Shown piece after piece: positions 1-7,869 of a DNA stretch of 13,696 nucleotides (position 1 is its first letter; every line of letters starts with the position of its first letter). Source of the stretch: Bacteroidales bacterium UBA3684. Lineage in GTDB: Bacteria; Bacteroidota; Bacteroidia; Bacteroidales; P3. The notes under the pieces were generated by a model. The model was not told the origin of the DNA and made no database searches. It was given only the letters and a program-made list of their open reading frames with translations. The stretch covers positions 1-13,696 of the forward strand of contig DFIZ01000019.1 in the NCBI GenBank assembly GCA_002372855.1, in the 5' to 3' direction. The position numbers were made by a program, and so were the translations under genes.

Positions 1-14
1 GAGTTAAGAGTTAA
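1..14. repeat. Heptamer tandem repeat (GAGTTAA x2) at window edge
   Basis: Two exact copies of GAGTTAA lie at the window edge, so the array may continue upstream. Its 7-nt period matches the heptamer repeats found inside the RNase HI and prmC genes at the other end of the window. With two visible copies this alone would be weak. Confidence 0.4.
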
Positions 15-15
15 T

Positions 16-43
16 GTAGAGACGCGGCGGGCCGCGTCTCTAC
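16..43. repeat. Perfect 13-bp inverted repeat with 2-nt loop
   Basis: GTAGAGACGCGGC at 16-28 is followed by GG and then its exact reverse complement at 31-43. The repeat lies just beyond the 3' end of the minus-strand surface-protein gene. Two smaller stems follow: GTGGC/GCCAC at 46-57 and GGAC/GTCC at 58-69. No T-run follows on the minus strand, so it is not a classical terminator, though it could still act as a transcript-end structure. The GTAGAGACGC...GCGTCTCTAC form resembles dispersed palindromes I recall from Bacteroidetes genomes, which is unverified here. Confidence 0.75.
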
Positions 44-75
44 GGGTGGCGTGCCACGGACGGCGGTCCATAGTG

Positions 76-3000
76 TTACTTCACGATGAGCTTGCCGACG
101 ACGGTCTGCCGGGGGCCGGTGAGGCGGACGAAGTAGGTTCCGGGAGCAAGGTTGCTGACATCGAGGGTGATTGCATGGCCGTTTTGGGGGTGGACTGCCT
201 GTGTGAGGAGGGTGCGGCCGCTGATGTCGATGACGGAGAAGAGGTTCATGCCGTCGATGCCGGAGATGGTGACGCTGGTGCTGGAAGGATTGGGGTGGAT
301 GCCCACCACCGGCTGGGAGCCGGAGGAGCTGCTGCCGATACCTTCGTTGTCGGGTTCGAAGTTGGCGGTGAGGACGATGGCGGATGTGACGGTGAAGGTG
401 TAGGGGTTGTCGTTGGAGACGAAGGTGCCGGCGGAGGTCCAGTGGGAGAAGTGGTAGCCGGGGCTGGGGGTGGCGGTGGCGACGACCTCGGTGCCCTCCT
501 CGAGGGTGCCGCCGGGGCTGCAGGTGGCGTAGCCCATGGCGGCGTTGGCGGAGGTGGCGCTGACGCTGTAGTAGGCTACCGATTGGCCGGAGGATGTCAG
601 GAAGAACTGGACGAGAGGGCCGTCGATGGTGGTGCTGTCGGGGCAAAAGCCACGGACAAAGAATTGGTAGGTGGCGGGGCCGGAGAATCCGTCGATGGTA
701 AGGGTATGGACGCTGTAGGTGTTGCCCGAGACGGAGACAACGACGGAGTCGAAGGCAGTGGAATCGTTCGGATCGTAGCTGCGATAGTAGATGCAGAAAT
801 CGGTACCGTTGCCGACCCACGAGATGGTGGCATTATTGTCTTTGACTATTATGTTGCGGATGATGGGGGGAGTGCAGGAGGAGAGTTCCTCGAGGGAGAG
901 GTTGTCGATATAGGCAGCGAGCCCATCGTACGCTTCCAACAGAATATACCCTCCCATGCCGGGCCTATAGGCGGTAAGGGGGACCTGATAGTGCCGATAG
1001 TCCGTACCGACAATGGAGATGAACTCCAACAGGCGATAGGTGAAGCGGTCTGTCGGGTCGGAGGCTGCGATGATGGCGACGACCATGGGATAGTATGGGG
1101 AGCGGCTGCGGGCATAGAAGGAGAGTTGGGTCTGGGAGAGGTCGACGAGGCTGGTGTCCACCTCGGGGAGGACAACAGGGGCATTGTAATCGGCGAAATA
1201 GAGGCAGCGCCCGCCGCCATAGGCGTTTCCGTATATGACATAGGGAGTGTGGGGAGTACCGCCGACACGGGACCAGCAGCGGGGCAGAGGGTAGTTGCCC
1301 GTGCCCAGGGGTACAGGGCTGGTGGTCTCGAAGTCGCAGGTGTAAGGGATGGAGGTGATGGCGGCGCAGGCGGTGGTGACGGAGAGGGAGTTGGCGGCGG
1401 AGACGGTGTTGTCGGAGCAGAGGGTGGAGACGGTGATGGTGTAGGGCTCGTCGGGCGAGAGGCCGGTGATGATGTAGACGGAGTCCATGACTTCCACGCT
1501 GTCGGTGGTGGTGCCGTCGGAGTAGGAGACCATGTAATGGAAGACGCTGTCGGGGTCGGAGAGGTGGAGTTCGATGCTGGTGGGGCCGACCTCGCCGAGG
1601 GTCACTTCGAGGTGGCGGCAACCGGTAAAGAAGCTGACGGTGATGTCGTCGATGAACAACACGCTACCACGGCCGTAGATGCGCAGGGCGATGCGGCTGG
1701 TGACGTCGTCAAAGGGGAAGCTTACTTCGTGGAATTGCCAGGGACCGCTCCACGAATCTCCCTCGCAATAGACCCGTGCCACTTCGACAAACGAGGCATC
1801 CACCATGACGTCGGACAAATAGCCCACGCCGATGGAGTCGACTTCCTGATAATCGGGGGAAAGGGTCCAGAAGGAGAGCGTAAGGGAAGACAAAGAGAAG
1901 TCGAAGGCAGGCAGGACAATGAGCCCGAGGCTGTCCATCGGCCTGTTGTAGGAGACGGAACGGCCCTCGCCATGGGCGATGGAGTGAAGGACGAAGCGGC
2001 CCCCATGTGCATTGAACTGCCAGCAGGAGAGGTCGCCGGAGGCGATGTTGGTGTAGGAGTCGAAGTCCTCGCTCCAGGGCAGGGAGTCGATGGGCAGACA
2101 GCTGGTGCGGGCGGAGAGGGCGGTGTAGAGTGTGTCGCCACCGCAGAGGGCGCCGATGCGGATTTGATAGGGCGTGCCGGGGGCAAGGCTGGTGAAGGTG
2201 TAGCCGGTATCGGTGACCACGTCGGCCTGCCACTGGGAGTTGTCTTCGTCGTAGTATTCCACGGTCCATGCCGTTTCGGACATGCCGGGGACCCAGGCGA
2301 CCTGTATCTGGCTTTCGGCGACAGAGGTCACCATGGCATTGGGCGGCAGGCAGTAGACATGGTTGCATTCGGAATGGATTTGCACGGCAGGGAGAAAGCC
2401 GGCGGACTGCATGGAGTCGATGGTGCCGATGTCGGTGCCGGCGGTCATTCCTTCGTAGCAGTAGACGGAGCCGTTCTCGCAGGGATTGCCGACCCATGTG
2501 CATGCGCCAGAGGTGCCGGAAATGTTGTGGATGGCCACCACCAGGTTGCGCCCATCGCCGTAGAAAGGCACGTCGAAGGGGATGCTCACCCAGCCGGGAG
2601 CGAGGGGCACCGACACGCTGTCGGCCACCAGCTGCAGGTCGTCGTAGGGGACGAAGCCGGTGGGCGAGAGGGCCGAGCGGTCGGTGTTGGCCATATAGAT
2701 GCGTGCCCGCATGGTGCCCGAACCGCTGTAGACCTTGAAAGAGATGCCGTTGATGATTGAATCCGGGTACTGCGCAACGGGGAGCAGCATCTGATGGTAA
2801 CTGTAGGGGTGGTCGGCGCTCATGGGAGTATTGTAAAGATAGGATGCGCCATCGACGACGGTGCCGCATACAGGGACGTAGAAGGAGACGGAAACGGAGT
2901 GCGAAGTGTCGTTGCCGCAGACGGTCCTCGCCGTAGCCGTATAGTAATGGCCGGACAGGAGGCCTGTGAAGAAGCAGTGGGTGCCATCGACGAACTGGGT

Positions 3001-3309
3001 CTGGTCGTTGTGGGTGACACTGCCATCGGCATTGTCGTGCAAGGTGATGGTCACACCGTTATGGTTGTAGCCGTAGGCGATGTTGTAGGCCCATCGCAGG
3101 GCGACAGAGTTCAGGTTGACAAACGTTGCCTCGAACCCCACGATGGAGCAGCAGAAACTGTCCGTAGTGGACGATGGGTCCTCGTCGGCCGGCAGAAGCC
3201 AGGCATCGTCCGGGGCGGCCGTCCGAGGGCCGGAAAAATCATAGGCACCCGCCGTCAGCGGCACAGCCAAAGCCGCCAACAGCATTACACTGTAAAAATA
3301 GTTTTTCAT
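76..3309 (-). CDS. Secreted modular surface protein, Fn3-like and MAM-like modules, T9SS type A sorting domain
   Basis: This is a 1077-aa protein whose ATG is followed by a signal peptide (residues 1-22, ending AGA). Cys-flanked modules alternate. Fn3-like segments lie near 54-147, 317-404, 565-648 and 813-907. Larger beta-sandwich modules resembling MAM/jelly-roll domains lie near 150-315, 408-564 and 651-811, with openings such as LPWSEDFD and ends such as FIDDITV. An InlB-type repeat (GYHFSHW...LTANFEP) covers about 912-986. A Ser/Gly linker leads to a T9SS type A domain (about 1002-1077) with HPNPSS, DISGR, LAPGTYFVRL and a final KLIVK. The expected fate is Sec export, T9SS passage across the outer membrane and anchoring or release. 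No catalytic motif is visible, so adhesion or glycan binding is inference. It is divergent from thyA and has an A-rich leader without a Shine-Dalgarno site. Confidence 0.92.
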   Translation of the reverse strand: MKNYFYSVMLLAALAVPLTAGAYDFSGPRTAAPDDAWLLPADEDPSSTTDSFCCSIVGFEATFVNLNSVALRWAYNIAYGYNHNGVTITLHDNADGSVTHNDQTQFVDGTHCFFTGLLSGHYYTATARTVCGNDTSHSVSVSFYVPVCGTVVDGASYLYNTPMSADHPYSYHQMLLPVAQYPDSIINGISFKVYSGSGTMRARIYMANTDRSALSPTGFVPYDDLQLVADSVSVPLAPGWVSIPFDVPFYGDGRNLVVAIHNISGTSGACTWVGNPCENGSVYCYEGMTAGTDIGTIDSMQSAGFLPAVQIHSECNHVYCLPPNAMVTSVAESQIQVAWVPGMSETAWTVEYYDEDNSQWQADVVTDTGYTFTSLAPGTPYQIRIGALCGGDTLYTALSARTSCLPIDSLPWSEDFDSYTNIASGDLSCWQFNAHGGRFVLHSIAHGEGRSVSYNRPMDSLGLIVLPAFDFSLSSLTLSFWTLSPDYQEVDSIGVGYLSDVMVDASFVEVARVYCEGDSWSGPWQFHEVSFPFDDVTSRIALRIYGRGSVLFIDDITVSFFTGCRHLEVTLGEVGPTSIELHLSDPDSVFHYMVSYSDGTTTDSVEVMDSVYIITGLSPDEPYTITVSTLCSDNTVSAANSLSVTTACAAITSIPYTCDFETTSPVPLGTGNYPLPRCWSRVGGTPHTPYVIYGNAYGGGRCLYFADYNAPVVLPEVDTSLVDLSQTQLSFYARSRSPYYPMVVAIIAASDPTDRFTYRLLEFISIVGTDYRHYQVPLTAYRPGMGGYILLEAYDGLAAYIDNLSLEELSSCTPPIIRNIIVKDNNATISWVGNGTDFCIYYRSYDPNDSTAFDSVVVSVSGNTYSVHTLTIDGFSGPATYQFFVRGFCPDSTTIDGPLVQFFLTSSGQSVAYYSVSATSANAAMGYATCSPGGTLEEGTEVVATATPSPGYHFSHWTSAGTFVSNDNPYTFTVTSAIVLTANFEPDNEGIGSSSSGSQPVVGIHPNPSSTSVTISGIDGMNLFSVIDISGRTLLTQAVHPQNGHAITLDVSNLAPGTYFVRLTGPRQTVVGKLIVK

Positions 3310-3338
3310 AATGGTGTTTTTTTATGTTTTTGACGGTG

Positions 3339-3346
3339 CAAAGTTA
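3339..3346 (-). promoter_or_regulatory. Probable -7 element for the minus-strand surface-protein gene
   Basis: Read on the minus strand this is TAACTTTG followed by C, a full match to the Bacteroidetes -7 consensus TAnnTTTG. It is 29 nt upstream of the start codon at 3309, which would leave a leader of about 24 nt rich in A. I see no clear TTTG -33 box at the expected distance. Confidence 0.6.
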
Positions 3347-3495
3347 CGCATTTTTTTTGACATATTGATAAAAAAAATTCAACTATCACATGATTACCAA
3401 TGCCCTTTGTATTGCCGGGAAGGGAAGGCGCAAAATATATTTTTATATTCATGCAACATTTTTCTTTTTTCGGCGTTATGACTGAGAAAATATTT

Positions 3496-4290
3496 ATGAA
3501 ACAATATCTAGACCTACTGCAATATGTGCTGGACCACGGCACGGAGCGCCAGGACCGCACCGGTACGGGCACCGTGGGCGTGTTCGGCTACCAGATGCGT
3601 TTCGACCTCGGCCAGGGCTTTCCCGTGCTGACGACGAAGAAGCTGCACCTGCGCTCGATTATATATGAACTGCTGTGGTTCCTCCGCGGCGACACGAATA
3701 TCAAGTACCTGAAGGACCACGGTGTCTCGATATGGGACGAGTGGGCCGACGCCGAGGGCAACCTGGGGCCGGTGTACGGCAGCCAGTGGCGCTCGTGGCC
3801 CGACGGGCGCGGCGGCACGATAGACCAGATTGCCAACGTGGTGGAGCAGATAAAGACCAACCCCTACAGCCGCCGCCTGATGGTGACGGCGTGGAACCCC
3901 GCCGAGATCGAAGAGATGGCCCTGCCGCCGTGCCACTGCCTGTTCCAGTTCTACGTGAGCGACGGCAAACTCAGCTGCCAGCTCTATCAAAGGAGCGCCG
4001 ACATCTTCCTCGGCGTGCCGTTCAACATTGCCAGCTATGCGCTGCTGACGATGATGATGGCGCAGGTGTGCGGCCTGGAGCCGGGCGAGTTTGTCCACAC
4101 CTTCGGCGACGCCCACATCTACAAGAATCACATGGACCAGGTGCACCTGCAGCTCACGCGCGAGCCGCGGCCCCTGCCGACGATGCATATCAACCCCGAG
4201 CGCAAGAGCATCTTCGACTTCGAGTACGAGGACTTCCGCCTCGAGGGCTACGACCCCCATCCACACATCAAAGGGGAGGTGAGCGTATGA
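3496..4290 (+). CDS. thyA: Thymidylate synthase
   Basis: ThyA methylates dUMP to dTMP using 5,10-methylenetetrahydrofolate. The start at 3496 gives 264 aa, the length of the E. coli enzyme, and begins [15 protein letters not shown] as expected. Upstream in-frame ATGs at 3400 and 3478 would add non-conserved residues. Key residues fall at E. coli numbering: Arg21 (DRTGTGT), Arg126-Arg127 (SRRLMV), catalytic Cys146 ([12 protein letters not shown]), Arg166 ([14 protein letters not shown]), Asn177, and His207/Tyr209 (DAHIYKN). It appears complete. Its stop overlaps the manC start by ATGA, implying translational coupling. The upstream 186-bp divergent region is AT-rich; a TTTG at 3406-3409 may be part of a promoter, but I see no convincing -7 box. 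Confidence 0.98.
   Translation: MKQYLDLLQYVLDHGTERQDRTGTGTVGVFGYQMRFDLGQGFPVLTTKKLHLRSIIYELLWFLRGDTNIKYLKDHGVSIWDEWADAEGNLGPVYGSQWRSWPDGRGGTIDQIANVVEQIKTNPYSRRLMVTAWNPAEIEEMALPPCHCLFQFYVSDGKLSCQLYQRSADIFLGVPFNIASYALLTMMMAQVCGLEPGEFVHTFGDAHIYKNHMDQVHLQLTREPRPLPTMHINPERKSIFDFEYEDFRLEGYDPHPHIKGEVSV
4273..4280 (+). promoter_or_regulatory. Shine-Dalgarno-like site for manC inside thyA
   Basis: GGGGAGGT lies 6 nt before the manC ATG at 4287, within the last codons of thyA. Most other genes in the window have only A-rich leaders, so this purine site, together with the ATGA overlap, supports 4287 as the manC start. Confidence 0.55.
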
Positions 4291-5363
4291 CCTGGTGCGT
4301 AATCATGGCCGGCGGACTGGGGAGCCGCTTCTGGCCCATCAGCAATGCCGACAGCCCGAAGCAGTTCATCGACGTGATGGGCACCGGGCGCACCATGCTG
4401 CAAAGCACCTACCGCCGCTATGCCCAGCTCTGCAGCAAGGAGCGCATCGTCGTGGTCACCGGCGAGCAGTATGCCGACCTTGTGCGCGAGCAGCTGCCGG
4501 AGCTGGAGGAGTGGCAGGTGCTGAGCGAGCCGCTGCGTCGCAACACGGCGCCCTGCGTGGCCTATGCCGCCGCCGTCATCGCCGAACGCGACCCCGAGGC
4601 CGTGGTCATCGTCACCCCCTCGGACCACGCCATCTTCCGCGAGGAGAAATTCATGGCCGACATGAAGCAGGCCGTCGACACCGTGGCCAAGCACGACTGG
4701 ATCATCACCCTGGGGGCACAGCCCGTGCGTCCGGTGACGAGCTACGGATACATCCAGTTCCGCGAGGAGCCCGCGCTGCCCAAGGCCCACAACCTGCACG
4801 AGGTGGTGACCTTCACCGAAAAGCCGCCCATCGAGATGGCCCGCCAGTTCATCGCCAGCGGCGAGTTCTTCTGGAACGCCGGTATCTTCGTCTGGACCCT
4901 GCCGGTGCTGCGCAAGGCCTACGAGGTCTACCTGCCCGCCATTGCCGACACCTTCCTCCACACCGGCCTCCAGGCCCTGACCTCCGGGCTGGAGCAGGTG
5001 TACTCGCAATGCGAGTCCATCAGCATCGACCACGGCATCATGGAAAAGGCCGACAACGTGTATGTGATGGCCGCCTCGTTTGGCTGGAGCGACGTGGAGA
5101 CATGGGACTCGCTCTACGACGTATCGCCGCGCGACGCCAACGGCAACGCCGTCCTCAGCGGCAACGTGTTCACCTACGACACCCACAACACCCTCGTCGT
5201 CATGCCCGACGACCACACCAAGACCGTCGTCCTCGAGGGGCTGGACGGCTACATCGTCGCCGCCAACGAAAACACCCTCATGGTCTGCCGCCGCAAGAAC
5301 GAAGAACAGGTATTCCGCTTCGCCAACGACGTGGAACTGAAAAAACTGATAGACAAAAAATAA
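4287..5363 (+). CDS. manC: Mannose-1-phosphate guanylyltransferase
   Basis: The enzyme makes GDP-mannose from mannose-1-phosphate and GTP, the donor for mannose and fucose/rhamnose-type sugars in surface glycans. The 358-aa protein shows the sugar-nucleotidyltransferase signature [10 protein letters not shown] (8-17) with PKQF (24-27). Further motifs are RRNTAPC (84-90), VTPSDH (109-113), TFTEKP (175-180), FWNAGIF (195-201), SIDHGIMEK (246-254) and [11 protein letters not shown] (266-276). It ends after the nucleotidyltransferase and a short beta region, so it is the single-domain form without the C-terminal mannose-6-phosphate isomerase domain of long ManC/AlgA proteins. It overlaps thyA by 4 bp and is 12 nt from asnS. 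No other polysaccharide genes are in the window, so its glycan is unknown. Confidence 0.95.
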   Translation: MTWCVIMAGGLGSRFWPISNADSPKQFIDVMGTGRTMLQSTYRRYAQLCSKERIVVVTGEQYADLVREQLPELEEWQVLSEPLRRNTAPCVAYAAAVIAERDPEAVVIVTPSDHAIFREEKFMADMKQAVDTVAKHDWIITLGAQPVRPVTSYGYIQFREEPALPKAHNLHEVVTFTEKPPIEMARQFIASGEFFWNAGIFVWTLPVLRKAYEVYLPAIADTFLHTGLQALTSGLEQVYSQCESISIDHGIMEKADNVYVMAASFGWSDVETWDSLYDVSPRDANGNAVLSGNVFTYDTHNTLVVMPDDHTKTVVLEGLDGYIVAANENTLMVCRRKNEEQVFRFANDVELKKLIDKK

Positions 5364-5375
5364 AATAACAACAAT

Positions 5376-6812
<1,437 letters not shown>

Positions 6813-6837
6813 ACCTCCGGCACGACTCCAAAACATC

Positions 6838-6880
6838 AACCCCACACCATGCCCGACGGCCTAGTGTGGGGTTATTTTAT
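6838..6880 (+). terminator. Intrinsic terminator of the thyA-manC-asnS run
   Basis: AACCCCACAC at 6838-6847 pairs perfectly with GTGTGGGGTT at 6864-6873 (10 bp). A short inner GCC/GGC pairing (6851-6853/6858-6860) lies in the loop, and a T-rich tail ATTTTATTTAT follows. It sits 25 nt after the asnS stop. Confidence 0.9.
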
Positions 6881-7090
6881 TTATAGTATCTATAATATTG
6901 TCTATCTTACTAGTTCCCCTGCATATAAACCATACCTTTTTTTTCAAATTGGCAAAATAAAATGTCAAAATCATCTCGAAAAAACAAAATTACCCCCCAC
7001 GAAAGCACATTTTCCGCCATAAAGACACGTATTAAAATAGTGATTATACGCTTTATAGACTTTTTTCCCACGAATTTATACATTTATTTG

Positions 7091-7098
7091 TATTTTTG
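7091..7098 (+). promoter_or_regulatory. Promoter-like -7 element TATTTTTG
   Basis: TATTTTTG followed by CA fits the TAnnTTTG consensus. No clean TTTG box is seen about 20 nt upstream. GCACCCC (7098-7104) can pair with GGGGTGC (7122-7128) at what would be the transcript's 5' end. No ORF follows, so if it is active it makes an untranslated RNA. Confidence 0.35.
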
Positions 7099-7130
7099 CA
7101 CCCCGAAAAAGGAGCCGTAGGGGGGTGCTA

Positions 7131-7148
7131 ACTATAAAGTCTGGAAAA
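7131..7148. repeat. 18-bp direct repeat, copy 1
   Basis: ACTATAAAGTCTGGAAAA is identical at 7131-7148 and 7473-7490, and weaker similarity extends to an ATGGAAT a few bases downstream of both copies. Copy 2 forms the 5' arm of the long hairpin at 7471-7591. Copy 1 has no obvious partner arm nearby. Confidence 0.85.
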
Positions 7149-7277
7149 ATTTATGGAATCGCCCCCCGAAGCTTCACTACACCTCTACAATCCAATCGGA
7201 ACCATGGAAAAAACAAATCCTTCACCGACACGCGCCATCCCCCAAGAGGTGACACGCCCCTAAAAAACCCGTCCAAG

Positions 7278-7310
7278 CATCCCCGGCACTGGCAACAGGC
7301 CGGGGTGATG
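7278..7310. other. GC-rich hairpin in intergenic region
   Basis: CCCCGGC (7281-7287) pairs with GCCGGGG (7299-7305) across an 11-nt loop. CAT (7278-7280) pairs with ATG (7308-7310) across a 2-nt bulge. On the plus strand no T-run follows directly. On the minus strand a T6 run lies about 14 nt beyond the stem. It could be a weak terminator or an RNA element; its role is unclear. Confidence 0.45.
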
Positions 7311-7380
7311 GCACCGCCTCCAAAAGTAGTTAAAAAAAAGGTTAAAAAGCAAAAAAAATTTCCATGTAAAAAAAAAGTTG

Positions 7381-7388
7381 TATCTTTG
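7381..7388 (+). promoter_or_regulatory. Promoter-like -7 element TATCTTTG for the structured RNA
   Basis: TATCTTTG followed by CA is a full TAnnTTTG match, identical to the -7 box of the RNase HI promoter at 11958-11965. No exact TTTG is seen about 20 nt upstream. A start would fall near 7394, giving a transcript that runs through the hairpins at 7450-7656 to the terminator at 7672-7712. Confidence 0.55.
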
Positions 7389-7472
7389 CAGCGGAAATAA
7401 ATGTGTAAAATTATGTAGAAAAACAAACTAGAAAAAGACATAAACAACTGAGCTTGAAGCTCTTGTTCTCCT

Positions 7473-7490
7473 ACTATAAAGTCTGGAAAA
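7473..7490. repeat. 18-bp direct repeat, copy 2 (5' arm of long hairpin)
   Basis: This is identical to 7131-7148. Its reverse complement, with a 3-versus-4-nt mismatch bubble, occurs at 7572-7591, so this copy pairs to close the long hairpin. Confidence 0.85.
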
Positions 7491-7671
7491 CTGAAAATGG
7501 AATGAGAATAAGGACGCCGAAAGTTCGCGCTTGGGGCGTGGATTATTCGTACTTATTTATTCCAAGAGTCATTTCCAGACACTCATAGTAGAAATAAGGT
7601 CAAACACGAAGGTTCATGTCCTTCTTTGTTAAAAAACAGAAGACATAATACCTTATATATAAAAAAGACCG

Positions 7672-7712
7672 ACAAGGCTTCCGGCTCACACCGAGAAGCC
7701 TTGTTCTGTTTT
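7672..7712 (+). terminator. Strong intrinsic terminator, possibly bidirectional
   Basis: ACAAGGCTTC (7672-7681) pairs with GAAGCCTTGT (7695-7704). CGG/CCG (7682-7684/7691-7693) extends the stem across one bulged A, and the loop is CTCACA. The downstream plus strand is TCTGTTTTGTTG, rich in T. Upstream is an A6 run at 7661-7666, so on the minus strand the stem would be followed by T6. It lies 158 nt before the next start codon. Confidence 0.85.
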
Positions 7713-7869
7713 GTTGTTTCTACCGACGCAAACGGAAAAAATAGAAAAAAAAGCAAAACCTAAGTAAAACGAAAACAAATAAACATGTAAAAACAAAACC
7801 TGAAACAAAGAGAAAAAAAAGAAAAACAAAGATTATTAACATTATTAATTAAACAAAAACAACAAAAAA

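Larger units (their letters stand above)
7394..7712 (+). ncRNA. Candidate structured non-coding RNA or RNA leader (family not recognised)
   Basis: The 5' end is inferred from the -7 box at 7381 and the 3' end from the terminator. Visible folds, in order, are as follows. (1) GAGCT/AGCTC at 7450-7462. (2) A long interrupted hairpin at 7471-7591: CTACTAT/ATAGTAG, then GTCTGGAAA/TTTCCAGAC, TGA/TCA, GGAAT/ATTCC, GAATAAG/CTTATTT and ACGCC/GGCGT, with a 12-nt unpaired 3' strand at 7540-7551. (3) ATAAGGT/ACCTTAT at 7594-7656, enclosing a stem at 7616-7646. (4) The terminator. I see no tRNA, tmRNA, RNase P or SRP signature. A long rod with a central asymmetric bubble recalls 6S RNA, but this is only a shape argument. 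The alternative is a cis-acting leader of the gene at 7870. Confidence 0.5.
6881..7869. other. Long AT-rich region without a credible protein gene
   Basis: This 989-bp stretch between asnS and the BspA-like gene has no ORF I trust. Positions 6881-7090 are AT-rich with no recognisable element. Positions 7091-7393 hold two promoter-like sites, the first copy of an 18-bp repeat and a GC hairpin. Positions 7394-7712 look like a structured RNA ending in a terminator. Positions 7713-7869 are strongly A-rich and poor in pyrimidines, apart from an ATTATTAA duplication at 7832-7848, and probably form the translation leader of the next gene. Confidence 0.8.

Noticed and set aside
46..2760. 904-aa plus-strand ORF opposite the minus-strand surface-protein gene
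   Set aside because: It is a shadow of the real gene in GC-rich DNA: runs of Gly/Val/Asp, no signal or domain, whereas the opposite strand shows a signal peptide, repeated modules and a T9SS tail.
3400..3495. N-terminal extension of thyA from upstream ATGs at 3400 or 3478
   Set aside because: Starting at 3496 gives exactly 264 residues with E. coli active-site numbering; the upstream residues are non-conserved and lie in AT-rich promoter-like DNA.
7125..7400. 91-aa plus ORF in the intergenic region
   Set aside because: It uses a GTG start, runs through the hairpin at 7278-7310 and over the -7 box at 7381, ends in Lys-rich low-complexity sequence and resembles no family.
7151..7447. 98-aa minus ORF with hydrophobic start
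   Set aside because: The Phe/Leu-rich start comes from translating A-rich DNA in reverse; there is no promoter or leader and it overlaps the proposed RNA promoter.
7394..7712. tmRNA, RNase P RNA or SRP RNA
   Set aside because: There is no tRNA-like CCA end or tag ORF, no GAGGAAAGTCC-type RNase P core, and no SRP GGAA/GCA tetraloop domain in the expected context.
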